A stretch of 64,000 nucleotides of DNA from Lolium rigidum (Eukaryota; Streptophyta; Magnoliopsida; Poales; Poaceae), in the NCBI RefSeq assembly GCF_022539505.1, contig NC_061514.1:328707090-328771089 (forward strand). Direction: 5' to 3'. Below are positions 21,751 to 32,545 of this stretch, one piece after another. The notes beneath the pieces are model-generated. The model ran no database searches, had not been told where the DNA came from, and was given only the letters and a program-made list of their open reading frames with translations. Made by a program: the position numbers and the translations under genes. The first letter of the stretch is position 1. Every line of letters begins with the position of its first letter.

Positions 21751-22585
21751 TAAGGTAGGAGGGACTAGCGGCGTGGGGGCTACTGGTCTTGCTTTGTTTT
21801 GGTGGCGGTCCTCGGGTTTCTCGCAAGCGAAGATGAAGATCTACCGGAGACCAGTTTTTCCTGATCTGGCTGGAGAGATGAGTTCCGGAAAGCTCCGCTG
21901 GCAAATGAAACATTGCATCTTTTGCCTGGAGTTTGCTGGATCGGGTGGTATGCTGTCGCGCGCACCCATATTTTTAATCCGGCCGTTTGGTTACGGAGGG
22001 AGCAGCGCGAAGCTCTATTCTTTGTTGACATGAAGTGACTTTTTGGTCCATGGTGAAGTCAGAAGAAGGAATATCATGAAGGCCGGATTGGTGGATTAGC
22101 TAAAGGAGGTTCGAGTCTCCGTGAGGCTGAGGGACTTGCTTGGCACTCCGGGCTCCGCAACAGTGGTATGCAAGTGGGGGCGGGAGCACAGGTGAAGTTT
22201 AGAGTTTTACCTCTCAGGATGAAACCCCAAGGTCTGGTCTTAACTGGTTGTGTCTGGCAATGACCTTGTTGGAGCCATTATTTTGAGAGTGGGGACTATC
22301 TTCAGGGTGAAAACCTAAGATCTTTTGGTCGGGCGATGACGGTGCAGGTGCACTGCTCCCTTCTTGGAGACGGCGCTTTGAGAGAGTCTGTATTTCAGGC
22401 GTTGTTAATGTGGTGGTTGTATTGCTGTTGCTAGGTCTGGAATGCTGTAGCGGGACTTTTTTTTCTTACTGTTCTTTTATCTTTTTTGGCTGTGTGATCC
22501 GTACTGGCACTACGGTGGGGCGTTGTTGCAGAGACTGGGTGTAATTGGTATCTTTTGATATTAATATATTTCCTTTATCAGAATA
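21751..22585 (+). mobile_element. 5'-truncated LINE, 3' untranslated tail
   Basis: The right end carries GGGTGTAATTGGTATCTTTTGATATTAATATATT, here split as GGGTGTAATTGGTATC then TTTTGATATTAATATATT (22538-22571). That sequence closes many grass LINE elements, just before TTTATC plus an A-rich tail. The upstream GT-rich text without ORFs fits a LINE 3' UTR. No reverse transcriptase is present. The left edge, at the CACTA terminus, is approximate. Confidence 0.55.
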
Positions 22586-23222
22586 AAAGTAAGTGCAATA
22601 AAGGATAAGGATAACATCGATGTATAATATGTTATGGTATGGCTTTTTTTCTTTTCTTGTTTCTTTGATCTGCATCTCCAACGCATCGGAGTGATCTTCA
22701 TAAGTCCGCCAGCATGGCGCCTAGGTCCAAGGTGAGGCACATAGTCCTCTGCAAGACTACAACTATTGCTAACTCATGGCGATAAAATATCACTACACAC
22801 ACTCATTCTGTGATTATTTACTAAAAGACGGTTATCACATATATATGTTGTAGTAAAGCAATTACATGTTCGTTTAAGATTGACACGCAAGACATATACA
22901 CTAAAAAAATACAACGTTGTGTGCGAATATCTGAACGTGAAAGAAGAGAGAACACACTCGGAAAGAAGAAATTGTTTCCAATTTACAAATATCAGAATGT
23001 GTACCTTACCACTTCTGCTTTCATGTGGGTCCATGGCCATTCACAGCTAGTATGGTCAAATTACCAGATATATATGCTCTGATAAGGAAGTGAGTAAGTG
23101 GCGACCCAACGATCTTATCTGGCTGATTCAGAGTTAACTCGAACAGCTAACTTTCCCGTCTAGGACTCTAGGCCAGCCGAGCAACAACGCACCTCGTTTC
23201 TTTCTTCTTTCACTTTCCTCAT
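22586..23222. other. Upstream region of the F-box gene
   Basis: About 640 bp without recognisable repeats or ORFs of note, likely the distal promoter of the gene at 23334. Confidence 0.5.
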
Positions 23223-23333
23223 GCTGCTTATATACTCCCTCGATCGATGGCTCCATCCGTACCCTAGCTAGATCCTAGACAGAGCAACCGAGCGCCGCCA
23301 CTCCACCCTTTACGTCTGGTGCCGCTTGCCCTT
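23223..23333 (+). promoter_or_regulatory. Putative core promoter and 5' leader of F-box gene
   Basis: CTTATATACTCCC (23228-23240) is a TATA-like element about 100 bp upstream of the first ATG. A start site near 23260-23270 would give a short leader. This is inferred from sequence only. Confidence 0.4.
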
Positions 23334-24674
23334 ATGGCCACCATGTCTTCGAACCTTCGTCGGAGACCGTCAACCTCTGCCGGTCGGCCGCTCACCGACA
23401 ACCGCAACCCCAACCGCAACCCCAACTGGTACGTCTCCGGTCTCTCTCTCTCTGTCTTGCTCATGCTTAACTTGCCGGTCGAAATGAAATAATTCGATCT
23501 GTACATGCGCGTGTCAATACACATTAGGAGGGACTGGGAAGGCATCTCCCAGAGCATGGCGGCGCAGATCGCCGGGCACGCCCTCGCCAACGACGTCGCC
23601 GACTACCTCCAGTTCCGTGCTGTGTGCGCCCCATGGAGGGAACATACTGAGGACCCTAAGAAGCACAGCGTCCTAGACCAGCGCTTCCACCCGCTCCGCT
23701 GGATCCTGCTGCCGGAAGAGAGAAGCGCCGTCGACGGCCCCAGGTGGCGCCGGATGCTGAACCTGTCACACGGGACGAAGATCACCCTGGACCTGCCTCA
23801 CCTCCTCGGAGGACACGCCGTCGCCGCTGGACCCGGTGGCTCCCCCGGCGGCATACTCGTCCTCATGGACGAGCATAGCCTCGTGGTCCGGCTGCTGAAC
23901 CCGCTTACTGGCCAGGGCATCGACCTCCCATCCGTCGCTCCCGTGCTGAGCCGCCGTAGCGAGGGACGACTGGGCCTGGCCAAGGCGTTTTCAGGCCTTC
24001 GCAACGTGACAGGGGCGGGCTTCGCCGGCAACTCTACGGTGGTGCTCCATTTCGGGTATGACAACAAGCTCGTCTCCACCAAGCTCGGTGGCGACCACTG
24101 GGAGATAGTCAGCAATGACTCGCTGATGTGCTCGGCCTTCCCGTTCTACGGGAAGGTCTACGTCGCCAACGGGGACGGGCTCATGGTCGTGGACGCCGAG
24201 GCGGCACCACCGAAGTTGGAGCTCGCCGCCCAATGGCCGCCAATGGAGATCACGCTCGTGCACATGGCTGACAGCTCTGGGGAGCTCATGGTGCTAACAA
24301 ACAAGGCTTGTTTCAGGAAAGGGAGCGACGACTACATGGTAGAGTTTCATATATTCAGGCTGGACGCGGATGCCGGAACGCTGGTCGAGGTGAAGGACCT
24401 CGGGGACCGTGCTCTCTTCGTCGGCGATTACTGCGGCGGCCTGCTCGTGTCCGCCAAAGAAGGTATCGTCCCCAACTCCATCTACTTCCAGCACGACCGG
24501 CTCAACAAGTTCTATGTGCGGCGTTTGTCCGACGACCAAACTAGGCGGCTCACTGAAGCACACAGGGGCAGTTTCATTGACGATCTGACGTCTTATGTCG
24601 CCTGGAATGGCCGCAACATGACCAAGTCTCAGCTGCTGTTGGCTGATTTGGGTGATAACAACAAGGCTAGTTAA
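23334..24674 (+). CDS. F-box/DUF295 (KIB-type) protein, two exons
   Basis: This is the only clear host gene. Exon 1 (23334-23428) starts at ATGGCCACCATG and encodes a basic, Asn/Pro-rich leader; a GT-AG intron (23429-23527) joins in frame to exon 2 (23528-24674). The continuous part could also start at ATG 23505, but the spliced start gives NWRDWEGIS, the usual lead-in to this family. F-box-like helices are ANDVADYLQFRAVCAPWR, followed by LDQRFHPLRWILLPEE, then a DUF295 beta-propeller-like domain (LLNPLTGQGIDLPS, FGKVYVANGDGLMVVD-like blocks). C-terminal SIYFQHDRL and SYVAWNGRNM complete a full-length protein of about 413 residues. Grass genomes hold hundreds of such genes; they are thought to be substrate adaptors of SCF ubiquitin ligases, mostly uncharacterised. 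No frameshift or stop is seen, so it may be functional. Confidence 0.85.
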
Positions 24675-27600
24675 TTTAGGCGTGGCGCCTGTGCCTACGC
24701 ATTGGATCGGAGGTTTCAAGTTTGTGTGACCGACGGTTATATGAGACACAAAGTGATATCATTATATTTCTATGAGAAACTTTTTCAGTTATATCTCTCT
24801 TGTTGCATTCTATTTTCACCAAAATATTGTGTATTATCATTGGTTAGACTTAGATCTTGAAACCCTCCTCCTGGGCCCTGCACTTAGATGAATACTGTCG
24901 TATCTTCTTCTTATAACAAATTATATATATATTCATGTATGTGTGTGCCGGCATGTGCTGATCAACCTAGCCTGAACTCGAATGTACCCGAGAGAGTCCG
25001 ACTATGCTGTGATGGCTGATGGCTGATGGCTGATGGCTGGTCATGGTTGTTTTGATTATCAGCAATGTACTCCCTGTGACATGTATGTTTGCCTGTTCAA
25101 ATACTAAAGCTTGATTAGCATCCAGATCATTGATATGTGTGTTATCTATCGGAATAGTGATATCATTACAGTCAGATTCCAAACCATTATTCATTTATAT
25201 TTCTGTTCCGCCTACAGAACGACCCACATTCAAATTTCCTCCTCATTGGTCAAATTTAAGCCTTTGATACCTTCCTAACCTTTCAGCTAGACAAATGTTG
25301 TTCAATCTTCCAAAAAAGAATTATGTGTCCATGTATATGTGGCCTGATCAAGCGTAAACTTTATCATGCCTCAAGAGTCTAATATGCTCTAATTGAATTC
25401 GACAAGATAAGTCTCGTTCATTGTTAAAGGTTGGTGTAGTATAATATGCTTGTTTTTTTGTTTTTTTTTCAAAAGTTTACCCATTGTTATAAGCCATCAG
25501 TTAATTTTTTTTCATATCAAACGAGATTCCGTGCTTCTTTGGAGTTTGCCAAGTCCTATCAAATAAACATTCATATACAAATCTCAGGATGAACACTTGT
25601 AACGGATGAATTTCAACATCTCTTGCCAGAGGAAATAATCTACGATACACATGTTGATATGGTACTAATCAGTACCAAGCTAATTCAGAGTCACAATTTC
25701 AACATATCTTCCCAGAGGAAATAATCTATGATGCACATGTTGTATTGTATTAATCAGTATCAAGCTAGTTCAGAGTCAAATCGGTAACTATATAGAAGGG
25801 AGGTCAAAACAAATTATTTTGGCATAAACTAGCTGGAAGTACACAATTTCGCTCTTATAACTGATTGTATGGTGGTCACCTAATAATAAGCTAGATTATA
25901 TTGTAAACAATAAACTAAATAGGTCGAAAAAATATATATATATAAAAAGGACCAGAAGGAAAACTGTTGAGTCTTTTTATAGAGAAACACCAACTACAAC
26001 ATTGACACACAATGCACACATCACCAGAAGGAGTCACTCGCACAATGTTGTTTTCACTAAAATTGCAATGCATTTACTTTCCATGTAGTCGATCAGGCAT
26101 GTGGTGTCCTCAACCTTGATTTGTTACACTACTTTCTTACTTCGAATAATTTAGAGGACAAAGTAGCATCTAAGGATAATAGGTGTCATGGTAGCCGTAC
26201 GTGGTGTTTCACCCATTAGATTACCTAAGTTCAGGTTTAGTATAGCCAAAAGTTGCAGAAACCTGGTATATCATTGTAGTATATGCCGCCATGTAATAAG
26301 TCCTTATCTTCATGTAAAACTGAGTGACTGAAGACTCGCTAAAGTTACATAGAAACTTGCAGCGAATCTAGACATCATTAGGTCGCATATCTAGACTAGC
26401 AATAACATTGCAATGATTAGATCTTCATGACCTTACTCATGAGGCTTAGTTTAGCAAAATATTAGAGCAAACATGGCAAAACATTCAGTTTGACAAATAA
26501 GTACCCCATCAATTTTCATCCTAAGGCATAAAATATTCTCGCGAGTTATTAATGGTTGATAATAAGGTATTGATATGGTATGCTTGGAATGATAGAGTAA
26601 CTCATCATGATCCACGGATCACAAAGGACATGCGCTTCAGAGTCATCTTAGTGTTGTATGCATGTATTTTGATCCATAGTTCGATATCTGGTTAGCAAAA
26701 ACATTGGAAACAAGGTATACCCTTAATATGTGAACCAAATATGTACATGTCTAGGGATGAAATCTCGAGGGTGTTATGACATCGCCATTGTACTCATGAG
26801 GGCACATGAAATTTTTAGTGGAGGGACACTTTGGTCAACATGGTAGGATCAGTGTATGTACACATATTCCATGTGTCACAGTGCATGTGGTGCACTTGTT
26901 TTGGATGTTTTAATTTTGACTACTAATTGATCCATACATGTGTCACTTGATCAAATATTATATGATTAGAAACTTTATTTAAATAAGATTTAAATGATAT
27001 GAATTTCTTGACATATGATTCATGTTTCGTTGGTCATTGATGGCCAAACTTAGACCTCGATGAAGGGATTAGATTTACCTAGGTACATACCCCTGTGATG
27101 TGGATAATAGTCCTACTAAAGCCTTTCTTTTGTATTATACAAAAAAAGAGGATTACAATGTATAGAAGGACTCGGCAAGATGAGAGAGAGGTGATCTCGA
27201 TGAGGCTATGGTGAACGGCCTTGGGTTTAAGAACCCTAATTTTTTTTTTCTCCTTGACGATGTTGTAAACGATGGTGGAGGCTTGTCATGTTGCATTCTA
27301 TGTGTGCAATACGAGGGAGCACCGACTGAAAGAGATCGGGGGATATAAGCACCCACTAATGCCTACTCGTTTTGTATTGTTATGTTACCCTCTATTGTGT
27401 CTAAAAGCTTTATGCTAATTTCTATGGTTCCCATATGTCCAAGTTTCTACTATTCTTTGTCCTATGATTGTTGTTAGTTGATCATGGTATTAGCTTCGAC
27501 ATCATTCATTACCTAGGTTCTTCTCTATTATTGTTTTCTTTAAATAGAGCTATATCATGGTTATTTTTAAAATTTAGGTCTTGGTTGTATAGTTTATTTG

Positions 27601-27754
27601 CTACTACTAATTATGCTATACGAAATGCATACTACCTTCTAGGGTTATTGTAATTGTTCTATTTGGACTATTAGATTACATCAACCTGGTATTTATCCAT
27701 ATTTGGCGTCGATCATGTTGTTAGTTAGAATTTTAATATATTTATCAATGTCTT
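24675..27754. other. Intergenic region, 3.1 kb, no gene seen
   Basis: AT-rich sequence after the F-box gene. It contains a short (GGCTGAT)n run (about 25012-25040) and an 86-bp tandem duplication (25609-25779). ORFs are short and unrelated to anything I recognise. Confidence 0.6.
25609..25779. repeat. 86-bp tandem duplication
   Basis: Two diverged copies start AATTTCAACATCTC (25609) and AATTTCAACATATC (25695). Each contains CCAGAGGAAATAATCTA and TAATCAGTA and ends CAGAGTCA. Confidence 0.85.
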
Positions 27755-28235
27755 CATTAGTAGGAAAAGGCTCATTATTGGCGCACCAAAAACCACATTT
27801 TGTGGCGCATTGGCGGTGCGCCACAGAAATTTCGCCACAAAAATAAGGTTACTGTGGCGCACCTGCCCATGCGCCACAAAATTAAGGTTTTTTATGGCGC
27901 ACTAAGGACAGTGCGCCACAGAAATAAGGTTTCTGTGGCGCACCTGCTCATGCGCCACTAAATTTTGTGTCGCTGCGCCACAGAATAATGTACAGGTATA
28001 CTCGATTTTGTACTGTCTGGTGTATTATACAGGTTTTATATGGGTTTTATACACAGTATACATGTTATATACATATATAGTATAGATAGATATAATATGT
28101 ACATATATAATATAGCAACATTATACATCATCATCACATTACTTAGAGCCTGATCGAGTTATACATATAGCTCCATATAACTCATAATCCATGCAAATTA
28201 GTTAAGTTCATCATCCCTGGATACAAATGAAGTGA
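27755..28235 (+). mobile_element. CACTA transposon end fragment (second copy of 9978 family)
   Basis: It starts CATTAGTAGGAAAAGGCTC, with the canonical CACTA mutated to CATTA, and carries the same TGTGGCGCA / TGCGCCACAG subterminal repeats as 9978-10170. It also shares TCATCATCACATTACTTAGAG (at 28127 and 10316, the latter 20 of 21 bases in common context). It ends where LTR-related sequence begins; no partner terminus is seen. Confidence 0.7.
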
Positions 28236-28872
28236 CACCGGCCGCCGCCTACACTAGGATGAAATAAAGTACCGCCGCGATGATGGTGAGCAAGAGCGGG
28301 AGCACAACGAAGGTCTTCATCTTTATCTTGCTCTTGCTTGACTGGTGCTTGTAGAGCCCTCCGGTGATGATTCCCCTCTCCGGCAGGGTGCCAGAGGAGA
28401 TCTTCTGAATCCCCCGAGTTAGGGTTGACGGCGGCGGCGTCTCTGGAACTGTTCTGGTATTTTGGCTCTCGGTACTAGGGTTTTCGGGGACGAAGGAATA
28501 AATAGGCGAAGGGGCAGCGTCGGGGGAGCCAAGGGGCTCCCTCCCCACGTCACGGTGCGGCAGTGGGGCCCCCGCGCCGCCATATGGGGAGGGCCCCCTG
28601 CTGGCCTTCCTCGACTCCTCTTCGGTCTTCTGGAACACTCCGTGGAAAATAGGGTCGTGGGCTTTTGTTTCGTCCAATTCCGAGAATAGTTGTAAAACAA
28701 CTTTTCTGAAATCAAAAAAAGCAGAAAACAGGAACTAGCACTGTGGCATCTTGTTAATAGGTTAGTCCCAGAAAATGCATAAAAACATTATAAAGTGTGA
28801 ATAAAACATGTAGGTATTGTCATAAAACTAGCATGGAACATAAGAAATTATAGATACGTTGGAGACGTATCA
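28236..28872 (-). repeat. LARD-family 3' LTR, truncated (copy 0)
   Basis: On the minus strand it starts TGATACGTCTCC at 28872 and follows the LARD LTR consensus (CTAACCTATTAACAAGATGCC, ATTCTCGGAATTGGACGAAA, GAGGAGTCG) to about 28350, where it diverges. The remaining 110 bp to 28236 are not LTR-like. Its internal region resumes at 30478, after a nested solo LTR. Confidence 0.65.
28249..28677 (-). CDS. LTR-derived chimeric ORF, predicted tail-anchored peptide
   Basis: A 142-codon ORF whose first ~110 codons fall in LTR sequence (MDETKAHDPIFHGVFQKTEE is the usual LTR translation). The C-terminus does not match the LTR: a basic KSKSKIKMK-type stretch, then a hydrophobic run (FVVLPLLLTIIAAVLYFILV) ending at the stop. 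That layout is of a tail-anchored membrane protein. It may be a chance ORF; no family is recognised and no expression evidence is available. Confidence 0.25.
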   Translation of the reverse strand: MDETKAHDPIFHGVFQKTEEESRKASRGPSPYGGAGAPLPHRDVGREPLGSPDAAPSPIYSFVPENPSTESQNTRTVPETPPPSTLTRGIQKISSGTLPERGIITGGLYKHQSSKSKIKMKTFVVLPLLLTIIAAVLYFILV

Positions 28873-28877
28873 AGCAT

Positions 28878-30472
28878 TGATGGCGTGTATTTCACACATT
28901 CGTTGGGCAACCCCAAGAGGAAGGTATGATGCGCACAGCAGCAAGTTTTCCCTCAGAAAGAAACCAAGGTTTATCGAACCAGGAGGAGCCAAGAAGCACG
29001 TTGAAGGTTGATAGCGGCGGGATGTAGTGCGGCGCAACACCAGGGATTCCGGCGCCAACGTGGAACCCGCACAACACAACCAAAGTACTTTGCCCCAACG
29101 AAACAAGTGAGGTTGTCAATCTCACCGGCTTGCTGTAACAAAGGATTAACCGAATTGTGTGGAAGATGATTGTTTGCAGAGAAAACAGTAAAAACAAGTA
29201 TTGCAGCAGATTTGTATTTCAAGTATTAAAGAATGGACCGGGGTCCACGCTTCACTAGAGGTGTCTCTCCCATAAGATAAAAGCATGTTGGGTGAACAAA
29301 TTACAGTCGGGCAATTGACAAATAGAGAGGGCATAACAATGCACATACATGTCATGATAAGTATAGTGAGATTTAATTGGGCATTACGACAAAGTACATA
29401 GACCGCCATCCAACTGCATCTATGCCTAAAAGTCCACCTTCGGGGTTATCATCCGAACCCCTTCCAGTATTAAGTTGCAAAGCAACAGACAATTGCATTA
29501 TGTATGGTGCGTAATGTAATCAACAACTACATCCTCGGACATAGCGCCAATGTTTTATCCCTAGTGGCAACAGCACAACACAACCTTAGAACTTTCTGTC
29601 ACTGTCCCGGGTGTCAATGCAGGCATGAACCCACTATCGAGCATAAATACTCCCTCTTGGAGTTAAAAGCAAAAACTTGGCCAGAGCCTCTACTAGTAAC
29701 GGAGAGCATGCAAGATCATAAACAACACATATGTAATAACTTGATAATTAACATAACATGGTATTCTCTATCCATCGGATCCCGACAAACACAACATAGA
29801 GTATTACAGATAGATGATCTTGATCATGTTAGGCAGCTCACAAGATCCAACAATGAAGCACAATGAGGAGAAGACAACCATCTAGCTACTGCTATGGACC
29901 CATAGTCCAGGGGTGAACTACTCACTCATCACTCCGGAGGCGACCATGGCGGTGTAGAGTCCTCCGGGAGATGAATCCCCTCTCCGGCAGGTGCCGGAGG
30001 AGATCTCCGTAATCCCCGAGATGGGATCGGCGGCGGCGGCGTCTCGATAAGGTTTTCCGTATCGTGGTTTTTCGCATCGTGGGTTTCGCGACGGAGGCTT
30101 TAAGTAGGCGGAAGGGCAGAGTCGGGGGGCCGACGAGGGGCCCACACCACGGGCGGCGCGGCCCCCCTTGGTCGCGCCGCCTTGTGGTTTGGCCACCTCG
30201 TGGCCCCACTTCGTATGCTCTCCGGTCTTCTCGGAAGGTTCGTGGCGAAATAGGCCCCGGGTCTTTGTTTCGTCCAATTCCGAGAATATTTCGTTACTAG
30301 GATTTCGAAACCAAAAACAGCAGGAAAACAGGAACTGGCACTTCGGCATCTTGTTAATAGGTTAGTTCCATAAAATGCACGAATATGACATAAAGTGTGC
30401 ATAAAACATGTAGGTATCATCAATAATATGGCATAGAATATAAGAAATTATCGATACGTCGGAGACGTATCA
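28878..30472 (-). repeat. Solo LTR of the LARD family, TSD AGCAT
   Basis: A complete 1,595-bp LTR (minus strand TGATACGTCTCC at 30472 to CACGCCATCA at 28878) with AGCAT on both sides (28873-28877 and 30473-30477). To its left is the start of another LARD LTR (28872), and to its right the LARD polypurine tract (AAGCTTGGGGATGCT reversed). It therefore sits exactly between the internal region and the 3' LTR of copy 0. An alternative is a terminal LTR of a second element whose own tract supplies the right AGCAT. Confidence 0.65.
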
Positions 30473-32129
30473 AGCATCCCCAAGCTTAGTTCTGCTCGTC
30501 CCGAGCAGGTAAAACGATAACAAAGATAATTTCTGAAGTGATATGCCATCATAACCTTGATCATACTATTTTAAACATATGTAGTGGATGCAGCGATCAA
30601 AACAATGGTAATGACATGAGTAAACAAGTGAATCATAAAGCAAAGACTTTTCATGAATAGTACTTCAAGACAAGTATTAATAAGTCTTGCATAAGAGTTA
30701 ACTCATAAAGCAATAAATCAAAGTAAAGGCATTGAAGCAACTCAAAGGAAGATTAAGTTTCAGCGGTTGCTTTCAACTTGTAACATGTATATCTCATGGA
30801 TAATTGTCAACATAGAGTAATATAACAAGTACAATATGCAAATATGTAGGAATCAATGCACAGTTCACACAAGTGTTTGCTTCTTGAGGTGGAGAGAGAT
30901 AGGTGAACTGACTCAACATAAAAGTAAAAAGAATGGTCCTTCAAAGAGGAAAGCATCGATTGCTATATTTGTGCTAGAGCTTTTATTTTGAAAACATGAA
31001 ACAATTTTGTCAACGGTAGTAATAAAGCATATGAGTTATGAAAGTTATATCTTACAAGTTGCAAGTCTCATGCATAGTATACTAATAGTGCCCGCACCTT
31101 GTCCTAATTAGCTTGGACTACCGGATCTTTGCAATGCACATGTTTTAACCAAGTGTCACAATGGGGTACCTCCATGCTGCCTGTACAAAGTGTCTAAGGA
31201 GAAAGCTCGCATTTTGGATTTCTCGCTTTGATTATTCTCAACTTAGACATCCATACCGGGACAACATGGACAACAGATAATGGACTCCTCTCTAATGCAT
31301 AAGCATGTGGCAACAATTATTATTCTCATATGAGATTGAGGATATGTGTCCAAAACTGAAACTTCCACCATGAATCATGGCTTTAGTTAGCGTCCCAATG
31401 CTCTTCTCTAACAATATGCATGCTCCAACCATAAAGGTGGTAGATCTCTCTTACTTCAGACAAGACGGACATGCATAGCAACTCACATGATATTCAACAA
31501 GAAATAGTTGATGGCGTCCCCAGAAACATGGTTATCGCACAACAAGCAACTTAATAAGAGATAAAGTGCATAAGTACATATTCAATACCACAATAGTTTT
31601 TAAGCTATTTGTCCCATGAGCTATATATTGCAAAGGTGAATGATGGAATTTTAAAGGTAGCACTCAAGCAATTTACTTTGGAATGGCGGATAAATACCAT
31701 GTAGTAGGTAGGTATGGTGGACACAAATGGCATAATGGTTGGCTCAAGTATTTTGGATGCATGAGAAGTATTCCCTCTCGATACAAGGTTTAGGCTAGCA
31801 AGGTTATTGGAAACAAACACAAGGATGAACGGTACAGCAAAACTCACATAAAAGACATATTGTAAACATTATAAGACTCCATACCGTGTTCCTTGTTGTT
31901 CAAAACTCAATACTAGATGTTATCTAGACTCTAGAGAAACCAAATATGCAAACCAAATTAGCAAGCTCTAAGTGTTTCTTCATTAATGGGTGCAAAGTAT
32001 ATGATGCAAGAGCTTAAACATGAGCACAACAATTGCCAAGTATCAAATTATCCAAGACATTTTAGAATTACTACATGTAGCATTTTCCAATTCCAACCAT
32101 ATAACAATTTAACGAAGAAGAAACTTCGC
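30473..32129 (-). mobile_element. LARD-like retrotransposon internal region, 3' part (minus)
   Basis: The reverse complement matches 42360-44018 of the complete LARD. Matching tracts include the MPFVSTIPTYYM shadow ORF, TACATGTAGCATTTTCC and the polypurine tract at the LTR. It has no gag or pol. The right side is cut by the N gap at the counterpart of 42358. Confidence 0.8.
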
Positions 32130-32229
32130 NNNNNNNNNNNNNNNNNNNNNNNNNNNNNNNNNNNNNNNNNNNNNNNNNNNNNNNNNNNNNNNNNNNNNNN
32201 NNNNNNNNNNNNNNNNNNNNNNNNNNNNN
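32130..32229. other. Assembly gap (100 N)
   Basis: Exactly 100 N. The LARD on the left runs in minus orientation and the one on the right in plus orientation. Two 5' halves and about 1 kb of a Gypsy LTR are missing here, so the real gap is probably several kb, or the join is wrong. Confidence 0.97.
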
Positions 32230-32345
32230 ATGTACTTTAGTTGGATTACATTATTGCTGTGATAGTTATATTGTTGAGTTTGCTCATGTTGCTACTGAAA
32301 GTTATTATGAGAGAGGAAAATATGGTTGTAGAAATTTTCATGTTA

Positions 32346-32545
32346 CTAAAATACCTCTCTATGTGCTGAAATTTTTGAAGCTACACTTGTTTTATCTTCC
32401 TATGCTTGTTACTTTGCTCTTCATGAACTTGTTTATTTACAAGATTCCTATGCATAGGAAGCATGTTAGACTTAAATGTGTTTTGAATTTGCCTCTTGAT
32501 GCTCTCTTTTGCTTCAAATACTATTTCTTGCGAGTGCATCATTAA
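32346..32545 (+). pseudogene. LARD internal ORF remnant
   Basis: The C-terminal piece of the same reading frame found at 40850-41428 (LKFLKLHLFYLPMLVTLLF, MHRKHVRLKCVL). It is hydrophobic in the middle. Grass LARD elements carry relics like this; no function is known. Confidence 0.5.

Noticed and set aside
31605..31847. 80-codon minus-strand ORF conserved at 42642-42884 (plus)
   Set aside because: Conserved because the underlying LARD interior is duplicated. It shows amino-acid changes as freely as the flanks, and no start context or domain is evident.
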